NCBI GenBank assembly: GCA_947177105.1
Contig: CAMWTF010000107.1
Coordinates: 1-7,779, forward strand
DNA length: 7,779 nucleotides
From: an uncultured Lachnospiraceae bacterium
GTDB taxonomy: Bacteria > Bacillota > Clostridia > Lachnospirales > Lachnospiraceae
Direction: 5' to 3'
Shown here one piece after another: positions 1-6,055 of the stretch. The translations under genes and the position numbers were made by a program. The notes below the pieces were generated by a model. It worked only from the letters and a program-made list of their open reading frames with translations. It did not search any database and had not been told where the DNA came from. Within the stretch, counting starts at the first letter, position 1. The number at the start of each line of letters is the position of its first letter.

Positions 1-855
1 GATATCAATGATATGGCCAACAGGGTTTTCAACAGCAAGGTGGCTCTGGCGGCGGCGGAGAGAGTGTTTGAGGTCCTGAATACGCCGGTGGAACCCATGG
101 GAACCGTCCAAGAAGGCAGGGAGGATGCACCGGCCATAGAATTTAGAAATGTATCCTTTGCCTATGAGGAAGGGGTTCCTGTGCTGGAAGGCGCCAGCTT
201 TATGGTTCCCCGAGGCAAGACTGTGGCGGTGGTGGGAGCCAGCGGAGGCGGCAAAAGTACTCTGCTCCGCCTGCTTTGTGGGTTTTACCGTCCCCAGCAG
301 GGGGAAATTCTGGTGGAGGGGGTCAGTCTTGGAGACTGGAATCTGGAGGCGCTGCGATCACGTCTTTCCTATGTGTCCCAACACGCCTATCTGTTTCCGG
401 CATCCGTGGGGGAAAATATTGCCATAGGCAAATCCGGGGCAGGCGAGGAGGAGATCCACAGGGCCGCGCAGGCAGCCAACGCGGCCGGATTTATAGGGGA
501 ACTTCCCCAGCGGTACGATACTTTGGCGGGGGAGCGGGGATCACGCCTGTCGGGAGGGCAGATACAGCGTATTTCCATCGCCCGGGCTATCCTAAAGGAT
601 GCGCCCATACTGCTTCTGGATGAGGCCACTTCGGCGCTGGACGTACAGGCGGAGGCCGAGGTGCAAAAAGCGCTGGAGGAGCTGGCAAAAGGGCGTACAA
701 CGCTTGTGGTGGCCCACAGGCTGTCCACAATAAAAGACGCGGACTATATTGTTGTGATGGACCAGGGAAGAGTGGCCGAGACCGGAACCCATGAGGAATT
801 GATGGAACAGGGCCGGATTTATCCAAAGCTTTATTCCGTGTACGCGGGAAAGTGA
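1..855 (+). CDS. ABC exporter half, C-terminal part (ATP-binding domain), 5'-partial
   Basis: The frame is open from base 1, so the Met at 13 is internal and the gene begins before the window. Visible are the tail of a membrane domain (the ALAAAERVFEVL linker helix typical of ABC type-1 exporters) and a complete nucleotide-binding domain. Numbered from the Met at 13: Walker A GASGGGKST at 75-83, Q-loop Gln123, signature LSGGQ at 179-183, Walker B ILLLDE at 199-204, D-loop SALD at 207-210 and switch His235. All catalytic residues are canonical, so this half should hydrolyse ATP. The stop overlaps or nearly abuts the next exporter half, and the two presumably pair as a heterodimer in the cytoplasmic membrane. 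Substrate cannot be read from sequence; lipid, peptide or drug export are all possible. The family call is firm, the substrate unknown. Confidence 0.95.
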   Translation, partial: DINDMANRVFNSKVALAAAERVFEVLNTPVEPMGTVQEGREDAPAIEFRNVSFAYEEGVPVLEGASFMVPRGKTVAVVGASGGGKSTLLRLLCGFYRPQQGEILVEGVSLGDWNLEALRSRLSYVSQHAYLFPASVGENIAIGKSGAGEEEIHRAAQAANAAGFIGELPQRYDTLAGERGSRLSGGQIQRISIARAILKDAPILLLDEATSALDVQAEAEVQKALEELAKGRTTLVVAHRLSTIKDADYIVVMDQGRVAETGTHEELMEQGRIYPKLYSVYAGK

Positions 856-863
856 GGTTTATT

Positions 864-2693
864 ATGAATCATGAAAAAATAACAGTTGCAGGGCTGAAAA
901 AGTACCTGTCTCTATTTGAAAAATCCGGTCTATACTGGTTTTGCCTGTTGCTGCGTCCCTGCATTGAAGTGTTAGTGAGCACGATAGACGCTCTGTTTTA
1001 CAAGAAAATTATCAATGCGGTGATGACTTCGGATATGGCTTTATTTAAAACGGCTCTCTGGTTGGCGGGGATTGTCCTGACTATGGACATGGTAAAGCGC
1101 CTGGTTGTTTTCATATATATGTACCAGATCCGCCAGATCATGAAAAGGCTTCGAATCCGGGTTATGACGCATTTGTTCCGCATGCCCATGTCTTATTTCG
1201 AGGGACATCACACGGGGGATTCCATACAGAAGCTGTGTTTTAATGTGGAGGATATCAAGAACTCTCTCGCCCAAACCCACCAGCAGGTTATCAATCCTGT
1301 GATAATCGGCGGGGCCGCGATCATTATTATCCTGGCGCTGGATCTGCGGATCGGGCTTATGGTGCTGGCGCTCAGCGCGGTGTCTGTGCGGATAGATATG
1401 ATTCTCACAAAGCCGCTCCGCGGTATGGCGGTAAGAATACAGAAATTGCTGGCCTCCTGTACGGAGAGCCTGACAGACATCTTGGCGGGGATTGATATTA
1501 TCAAAATGTTCCCGGGGGCACAGACCATGGTGGGAAGGTACTCCAAGGGCAATGCGGAGGTGGCTGCCTCCACCTTGAAGCGTTTCCGCAGGATGTCCGA
1601 TGTACGTGCAGTGGAATGGGTATTTGGGTTTCTATGTAACATTGTCATCCTGATCATCGGAGTGTTTATGTCCTATGCGGGGATGGTGGATTTCGGCACG
1701 GTGGTGGCGATTCTCAGCCTCCAGGGTATGGTCTCTTATTTTCTCAGCAACATCGGCAGCGCGTGGGGGAGCCTTATGGATTCCCTTGTCCTTGGGGACA
1801 GGGTGTTTGAGATTCTGGATCAGCCGGTGTCGCAGGAGTGGGAAAGTTGCCTGGGCGTGAAGGAGGATTATCCCTCACTTCCAAAAGAGCGTTTGCCTTC
1901 ATCAGACTTGCCCAGGGATCCCTGCAGGAATGCAGAAGGTTTTTCTTCTACGGGGGACTGCGGCATTCAGATCAGCGACGCCATATTTTCCTATGACGGT
2001 TCGGAAAGGGCGCTGGACGGCGTGGATATTACGGTGGACAGGGGAAAGACGGCTGCGCTTGTGGGGGAGAGCGGCGGAGGCAAGAGTACGGTGGTGAAGC
2101 TTCTGCTGGGTTTTTACCCGCTGGAGAGCGGCGCTGTCAGAGTGCTTGGGAAACCGCTGGCAGGATATACCCCGGATGAACTGCGGAGAAACATTGCGTA
2201 TGTTCCGCAGGATGCCTATCTGTTTACCACAAGCATAAGGGAGAACATAAGATATGGACGGCTGGATGCCAGCGATGAGGAGGTGGAGCAGGCGGCCAGG
2301 CGGGCCTATGCCCATGAGTTTATCATGTCCTTTCCAAAGGGGTATGACACGCTGGTGGGAGAGAGGGGCGAAAGCCTGTCCGGCGGGCAGCGTCAGCGGA
2401 TCGCCATAGCCCGCGCGTTTATCAGAAACGCGCCGATACTGCTTCTGGACGAGGCGACCTCCGCCCTGGACGCAGAGAGTGAGCAGCTGGTTCAAAAAGG
2501 CATTGAGGCGCTCATGGGAGGCCGCACCACGCTGGTGGTGGCCCACCGGCTCTCTACCATAGAGAAAGCGGACGTGATCTATGTCATAGAGAGAGGGAAG
2601 GTATGTGAAGAGGGCAGACATGCCGAATTGATGGAGCAAGGCGGCGTATATAGAAGGCTGGTGGAATTGTCCAAGAGCAATGTGGGTGTGTAG
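864..2693 (+). CDS. ABC exporter half, membrane domain fused to ATP-binding domain
   Basis: A 609-residue half-transporter. I chose the ATG at 864 because AGTGAGG (851-857) lies 6 nt before it. A GTG at 852, overlapping the previous stop as GTGA, is the alternative and would add four residues (MRFI). Numbered from 864, hydrophobic segments at roughly 21-46, 62-87, 144-176 and 251-300 form the ABC type-1 membrane domain. The ATPase domain follows: Walker A GESGGGKST at 401-409, Q-loop Gln449, signature LSGGQ at 505-509, Walker B with Asp529-Glu530, switch His561. Both this and the preceding half have intact catalytic sites, unlike heterodimeric exporters with one degenerate site. The linker between membrane and ATPase domains (about 320-368) is polar, proline-rich and some 20 residues longer than its partner's. 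Translational coupling to the upstream half is likely. The transported substrate is unknown. Confidence 0.95.
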   Translation: MNHEKITVAGLKKYLSLFEKSGLYWFCLLLRPCIEVLVSTIDALFYKKIINAVMTSDMALFKTALWLAGIVLTMDMVKRLVVFIYMYQIRQIMKRLRIRVMTHLFRMPMSYFEGHHTGDSIQKLCFNVEDIKNSLAQTHQQVINPVIIGGAAIIIILALDLRIGLMVLALSAVSVRIDMILTKPLRGMAVRIQKLLASCTESLTDILAGIDIIKMFPGAQTMVGRYSKGNAEVAASTLKRFRRMSDVRAVEWVFGFLCNIVILIIGVFMSYAGMVDFGTVVAILSLQGMVSYFLSNIGSAWGSLMDSLVLGDRVFEILDQPVSQEWESCLGVKEDYPSLPKERLPSSDLPRDPCRNAEGFSSTGDCGIQISDAIFSYDGSERALDGVDITVDRGKTAALVGESGGGKSTVVKLLLGFYPLESGAVRVLGKPLAGYTPDELRRNIAYVPQDAYLFTTSIRENIRYGRLDASDEEVEQAARRAYAHEFIMSFPKGYDTLVGERGESLSGGQRQRIAIARAFIRNAPILLLDEATSALDAESEQLVQKGIEALMGGRTTLVVAHRLSTIEKADVIYVIERGKVCEEGRHAELMEQGGVYRRLVELSKSNVGV

Positions 2694-2737
2694 CTAAGAA
2701 CCTTGAGGGTGACAAAAGGCGGCACATAAATGGCAAT

Positions 2738-2778
2738 AGAGGTATGAAGAGAGCCCCGGAAAACCCGGGGCTCTTCAT
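2738..2778. terminator. Hairpin between convergent genes, probable bidirectional terminator
   Basis: The stem is GAGCCCCGG (2751-2759) pairing with CCGGGGCTC (2765-2773) around a 5-nt AAAAC loop. It extends outward, past a 2-nt bulge, through ATGAAGA pairing with TCTTCAT. It lies between the ABC operon stop (2693) and the stop of the minus-strand RNA-repair gene (2800-2802), where a shared terminator is expected. There is no clean U-tract on either side (TTCATATATTG on plus, TCTTCATACC on minus), so intrinsic termination may be weak. Confidence 0.6.
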
Positions 2779-2799
2779 ATATTGAAGGCCGTGTACACA

Positions 2800-5013
2800 C
2801 TATGGAGTTGGGGCGTTTTTCTGCATCTTCTCGTTATAAAACAGCTTCCGGAGCGTACAGATATCCCGCGGCACACTTTCTAAGTCCGGTGTGTCGTGCA
2901 GCTTCTTCGCCCATGCGTAAAACTCGTTGGCCGTGGGGGTGGTCAGGGTGGATGTTTTGCTGATATGTCCCTTTTGAATAGTCTCATGGGCCACGCCCCG
3001 CATGAACTTCCAGAAGTTGTAATAGGCCAGTTTCAGTTTGGTCATATACCCTGCGCTGTCCTCGATGACAAAGCCCTCGATCTTCCTGCCCTCGTACTCG
3101 TAATCCTCCTCCAGCACATCATAGTACCAGTCGAAGAACTCCTGCCAGGTGGCGATCTCAATGGCTTTTTCCTTGGGGGTCAGCCCCAAAGTGTTTGCCA
3201 CATGGCACATGTCATCGTAGCTGAATTTGGCAAAATCCATCTGGTTGCAGACAATGTCCAGCAGGTACAGATTGCTCTCAGGATATTCGATGATATGAGG
3301 GTCATGCTTCATATCCACACACTCAAAGACAAAGGATACATTGTTTTCCCTGATAAAATCTTTCATCTTAGCCAGGTTTTCAGAAGAGACCTTCTGATAC
3401 AGCATATCCTTAAGCCACCCGGCAAACTGGCTGTCAATAGTGGACTTGCTGGCGATAAACAGATCGTCCTCATATTCGTTGTAGCTCACAATGCCCAGAA
3501 AGCCGTTTTCCTTGACATAGGCGGTAACGGGGAACTGCAGCTTGTGCTGCAGCAGGTCAAATTTGGTCTCCGGGCGCTCATTGACATTGAAAAACTTGTC
3601 ATAGGCCCTGGCGGCAACCTTTCCCTTTACCGTATCCAGATACAAGCCCCTGGCTTTGGTGGTCTGTTCATCCCACACTTTGTCGTAGAATGCCTTGCTG
3701 GTAAAATTGAAGGAGGATATATTGCCAAACTTCTTTTCCCGGATGTATCTGTTGGCCCGCAGGGCCATGATCGTGTCCGCGATGGAACTGCTGGTGACAG
3801 TTTCCTCCTGCCGAGTCTCTGGGGTTTTGAACACCTCGTTTTTGATCTCCACCGTGTGGATGCCCTCTCTGTCCACCTGCACACACCGCAGGCATCCGCC
3901 ATATTCCACCTGGCCCTCCAGGTTGTATACCCTGTCGTTGACCATGATGGGGAGTTGTTTGGTGTTCCTGTGGCCGTGGATCTGGATATAATTGTCCGGC
4001 GTGGTCTCATAGAAGGTATCCGCCACCTTCTCAAAATCATTGTAATTGCCCACGCCCTTGATCATCTGCTCCGTCGCCACAAAGGACAGGTTCTCAGGAA
4101 CCGTGCTTAAGCCCGCATGGGTGACGAGAAAGACCTGATCGCCGTAGGTATAGTAGGCGCACTGGCCGAATTTGCGGTACAGCTGGCGGAGCTGCTTCTT
4201 GTCCATACGGGCCCCGTCCAGGGCGGGCCTGGTTATCAGTTCAAACTCTTTGGACCTGCCTACACAGTCGTTGGCATACAGCCACAGCCATCTCTCATGG
4301 TTGCCCTCCAGCATCAGCACGTTTTTCCTGTCTTTGATGGAGATCAGGAAATTCAATACTTCCACATTTTCCAGGCCCCGATCTATGTAGTCCCCCACGA
4401 ATATGTAAAATTCGTCGTCCCTGATGCCGCCGTTGTCGGAGAGATATTTCTGCAGCGCCGTATTGCAGCCGTGGACATCCCCGATATGGTGAATCCGATT
4501 GTAACCGGACAGATCGATCCTCTTCAGCCAGATGGTGTTCAGTTCGTCGGGCTTAATCACTTTTACGCCGGAGGGAATCTTCTGGGTGGCGAACCGGGAA
4601 TACATCCGGTCGATGACTTCCTCGGGAACTATCTTCAGGGGCTCCCTGCTCAGATTCCTTCTCTTTACCTCCTCTATGGGAATGTGGGTAAAGTCCACGC
4701 AGTACATCCTGTACCGGTAGGTGTCGCACATCTCTTTATAGCGGTTGATTTCGGCGGTCTTGGAGTTGGTGGCATCGATCACTGTGAACTCGCCGTTCTG
4801 CATCCTAATCTCCAGCAGGCCAAACAGCATTTTCCACACAGCCTTGTCATTGCTCTGGCTGATGCCCATCGTCCCGTCCACCTGCAGGATGGGACTTTGG
4901 CAGAGCAGACGGATATCGTCAGCCGACAAAGCATATCTCTTTAAGTTGTTTTCCGCGATCCATGTGGACTTGCCACATCCGGCGGAGCCCCTTAGCAATA
5001 GTAAAATTCTCAT
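2800..5013 (-). CDS. Trifunctional RNA repair enzyme: 5'-kinase / metallophosphatase / Rnl1-Trl1-like RNA ligase
   Basis: A 737-residue predicted cytoplasmic protein with three catalytic modules. Residues 1-~165 are a T4 Pnk-like 5'-OH kinase: P-loop GSAGCGKST at 9-17, SADDIR with Asp32/Asp33 as the likely general base, and arginines near 118-123. Residues ~170-395 are a calcineurin-type phosphoesterase: GDVHG (Asp179, His181), GDYIDRG (Asp208), GNHER (Asn238, His239), THAG (His299), HGH (346-348). Residues ~420-680 are a nucleotidyltransferase ligase: motif I KENG with Lys501 as the expected AMP-accepting lysine, motif III FVFECVD (561-567), motif IV EGFVIED (646-652), motif V KLKL (659-662). 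The stretches ARGLYLD and YDKFFNVNE upstream of motif I resemble T4 Rnl1 and fungal Trl1. The domain order matches bacterial Pnkp of the Pnkp-Hen1 system, but the ligase looks Rnl1/Trl1-like and no hen1 is adjacent. By inference it converts 2',3'-cyclic-phosphate and 5'-OH RNA ends to ligatable ends and seals them. SD GGAGAGG at 5022-5028, 8 nt from ATG. Confidence 0.93.
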   Translation of the reverse strand: MRILLLLRGSAGCGKSTWIAENNLKRYALSADDIRLLCQSPILQVDGTMGISQSNDKAVWKMLFGLLEIRMQNGEFTVIDATNSKTAEINRYKEMCDTYRYRMYCVDFTHIPIEEVKRRNLSREPLKIVPEEVIDRMYSRFATQKIPSGVKVIKPDELNTIWLKRIDLSGYNRIHHIGDVHGCNTALQKYLSDNGGIRDDEFYIFVGDYIDRGLENVEVLNFLISIKDRKNVLMLEGNHERWLWLYANDCVGRSKEFELITRPALDGARMDKKQLRQLYRKFGQCAYYTYGDQVFLVTHAGLSTVPENLSFVATEQMIKGVGNYNDFEKVADTFYETTPDNYIQIHGHRNTKQLPIMVNDRVYNLEGQVEYGGCLRCVQVDREGIHTVEIKNEVFKTPETRQEETVTSSSIADTIMALRANRYIREKKFGNISSFNFTSKAFYDKVWDEQTTKARGLYLDTVKGKVAARAYDKFFNVNERPETKFDLLQHKLQFPVTAYVKENGFLGIVSYNEYEDDLFIASKSTIDSQFAGWLKDMLYQKVSSENLAKMKDFIRENNVSFVFECVDMKHDPHIIEYPESNLYLLDIVCNQMDFAKFSYDDMCHVANTLGLTPKEKAIEIATWQEFFDWYYDVLEEDYEYEGRKIEGFVIEDSAGYMTKLKLAYYNFWKFMRGVAHETIQKGHISKTSTLTTPTANEFYAWAKKLHDTPDLESVPRDICTLRKLFYNEKMQKNAPTP

Positions 5014-5058
5014 AGGTATAACCTCTCCGTTTAAAGTGCCGTTTACTCGTTGTCATCT

Positions 5059-5087
5059 ATTATAATATGCGGAAAGTTCTTTATCAA
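5059..5087 (-). promoter_or_regulatory. Sigma-A promoter for the RNA-repair gene
   Basis: Read on the minus strand, TTGATA (5082-5087) and TATAAT (5059-5064) are separated by exactly 17 nt. This is close to the housekeeping consensus, and transcription would start near 5052, giving a leader of about 40 nt before the ATG at 5013. The -35 box overlaps the stop codon (5084-5086) of the truncated P-loop gene remnant, so the promoter sits at the junction with decayed DNA. Confidence 0.8.
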
Positions 5088-5158
5088 TAGCCCTGTGGTA
5101 TAAGGCTTCTGCTTTTTCCGGCGCCGTTCAGGCCGCATACAAGGATGCCTGTTCCCAT
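5084..5158 (-). pseudogene. 5' remnant of a P-loop kinase/ATPase gene
   Basis: A 24-codon frame starts at ATG 5158 with a textbook SD (GGAGG, 5166-5170, 7 nt away). It encodes MGTGILVCGLNGAGKS, the N-terminus of a small P-loop nucleotide kinase with Walker A GLNGAGKS. The usual Thr after the Ser is missing, and the frame continues only as RSLIPQGY before TGA at 5084-5086. I read this as the 5' end of a gene whose remainder was lost by deletion or replaced when the DNA carrying the RNA-repair gene joined here. It starts 14 nt after the stop of the upstream peptidase-like frame, so the two formed an operon. A functional leader peptide is a less likely alternative. Confidence 0.65.
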
Positions 5159-5172
5159 GATGTTTCCTCCGT

Positions 5173-5670
5173 CTACTTATGGGCATCGAACATTTCCTGT
5201 GAGTAAAAATGTTCAATAGCCATCAGAATCTGATGGAAGAACCGTTCGGGGTCTGTAATATTTTTACGGAATGGAATATGCAGAAAAATCATCTTTGCGT
5301 CTGTTCCCGTATTGTAAATATAGCTAAGCCCATTCCAATATAATGAATTGCAAAAAGAAGTTCCGGCATTGTTTGAAATCTTTACTGAAAGGTTATTTTC
5401 TGAAAAAGCGGATACCAGCCTGATGTATGCAAAATTTGTGTTGAGGCGGTCAGGCATATTTCTGGCAGTTGTTTCAAGATACAGTTTGTCCTTGATATTG
5501 GGTTTCTGGCCAAAGCTGAATATATATTTATATTTTTGCTGGCGGAGTTTTTCTATAAGGAGTTGAGAGTCAATAACTTTGCTGCTGGGAAGTATGAGCG
5601 ATGTTTATTTTGCTTTTTTTACAAGTAATTCTGCTGATGTATCGCGAAAACCTGTCAATAAAAGATCCAT
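5173..5670 (-). pseudogene. Peptidase C15 (pyroglutamyl-peptidase)-like gene with one in-frame stop
   Basis: One continuous reading frame runs from ATG 5670 to TAG 5173-5175, interrupted only by TAA at codon 22 (5605-5607). Before it is MDLLLTGFRDTSAELLVKKAK, where LLTGF matches the (I/L)(L/V)TGF start of pyroglutamyl peptidases. After it come ILPSSKVIDSQLL, YIFSFGQKP and YLETTARN, then SNNAGTSFCNSLYW and KMIFLHIPF. The last two match the family's SxxAGTxxCN and HxP motifs. All three candidate triad residues are present: Glu66, Cys107 and His131. At 165 codons it is shorter than typical family members of about 200-215 residues. The only ATG after the stop is codon 72, which would lose Glu66, so an internal restart would not give an active enzyme. 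A weak SD (AAGG) lies 7 nt before ATG 5670. The DNA is visibly AT-richer than its neighbours, suggesting transfer. Confidence 0.72.
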
Positions 5671-5751
5671 AATCGTACCTTGACTTTCTTCCGTTTAATG
5701 ATGCTTTTGCGCTGTTCTGCGGGGATATTCGGATGTTCTTTCTATGAACGA

Positions 5752-5760
5752 ATTATACCA
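5752..5760 (-). promoter_or_regulatory. Possible extended -10 promoter element for the peptidase-like pseudogene
   Basis: On the minus strand this reads TGGTATAAT, a perfect -10 box with an upstream TG. No convincing -35 is found 16-18 nt upstream. It lies about 80 nt before ATG 5670 and is duplicated at 5822-5830 and, as TGATATAAT, at 5892-5900. Promoter activity is inferred only. Confidence 0.35.
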
Positions 5761-5903
5761 TGATTTCGTGCGCTTCAGCGTACATTTTGTTCAAGAGAGC
5801 TAAACGCAGGGCGTTTTGCTCATTATACCATGATTTCGCGCGCTTCAGCGCACATTCTGTTCAAGAGAGCTAAACGCAGGGCGTTTTGCTCATTATATCA
5901 TGA
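5752..5903. repeat. Two tandem 70-bp repeats plus 12-nt third part-copy, with internal hairpins
   Basis: Copy 1 spans 5752-5821 and copy 2 spans 5822-5891, identical at 67 of 70 positions. The three differences are all T in copy 1 versus C in copy 2. A third partial start (ATTATATCATGA) occupies 5892-5903. Each copy contains a near-perfect inverted repeat, GAGCTAAACGC-AGG-GCGTTTTGCTC (5797-5821 and 5867-5891), with one T-T mismatch in 11 pairs. Each also contains a smaller dyad with a TTCA loop (GTGCGC-TTCA-GCGTAC in copy 1). Each unit begins with the reverse complement of TGGTATAAT, an extended -10 element facing the minus strand. The unit looks like a small structured intergenic repeat of unknown family. 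Confidence 0.85.
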
Positions 5904-5919
5904 GTAGTTCCCCTGTTTC

Positions 5920-5948
5920 AATTAGCTAATTTGGCAATTAAGCGCCAA
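5920..5948. promoter_or_regulatory. Candidate operator: palindrome and adjacent dyad upstream of the oxidoreductase promoter
   Basis: AATTAGCTAATT (5920-5931) is a perfect 12-bp palindrome. It shares one base with the dyad TTGGC-N8-GCCAA (5931-5948). Both end 14 bp before the putative -35 box at 5963. Their position suits binding by a regulator of the downstream operon, but I do not recognise a specific family. Confidence 0.3.
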
Positions 5949-5962
5949 GAAGGGAAAGGCTA

Positions 5963-5991
5963 TCGACAGTCAATACTCTTTATGCTATGAT
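5963..5991 (+). promoter_or_regulatory. Sigma-A promoter for the oxidoreductase operon
   Basis: TCGACA (5963-5968) and TATGAT (5986-5991) are 17 nt apart, and the -10 is preceded by TGC, giving an extended -10. Transcription would begin near 5998, about 58 nt before the ATG at 6056. It is the best promoter match between the repeats and the gene. Confidence 0.6.
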
Positions 5992-6055
5992 TTTATTGTT
6001 CTTTTATCGGATGACCAGAAATTATTGGATGTGAAGCACAAGGAGGGTTCCCAGG

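Larger units (their letters stand above)
5671..6055. other. Gene-free AT-richer intergenic region with repeats and promoter
   Basis: I find no credible protein gene here. It holds the upstream side of the decayed minus-strand peptidase-like gene, two tandem 70-bp repeats with a short third part-copy (5752-5903), a 12-bp palindrome and a TTGGC-N8-GCCAA dyad, and a promoter and SD for the plus-strand oxidoreductase operon. No tRNA, rRNA or CRISPR-like pattern was seen. Confidence 0.7.

Noticed and set aside
1902..2639. 245-residue minus-strand frame opposite the second ABC half
   Set aside because: It mirrors the conserved ATPase domain of the plus-strand gene and has no motif of its own.
2896..4944. 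Two long plus-strand open frames (404 and 275 residues) antisense to the RNA-repair gene
   Set aside because: They lie opposite a gene with complete motifs in three domains. Their translations show no recognisable domains and look like reverse-complement codon shadows, and no SD or promoter supports them.
5173..5457. A separate 94-residue minus-strand gene
   Set aside because: It is the C-terminal part of the longer C15-like frame; the same frame continues upstream of its Met with conserved family motifs, including the Glu of the triad.
5348..5566. 72-residue plus-strand frame over the C15-like pseudogene
   Set aside because: It is antisense to sequence with clear family motifs and has no good SD or recognisable domain.
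5797..5891. Rho-independent terminators formed by the repeat hairpins
   Set aside because: The GAGC...GCTC hairpins are followed by ATTATACC on plus and TCTTGAAC on minus, with no U-tract on either strand.
5752..5903. CRISPR array
   Set aside because: The two units are directly abutting 70-bp copies with no unique spacers between them, and no cas genes are present.
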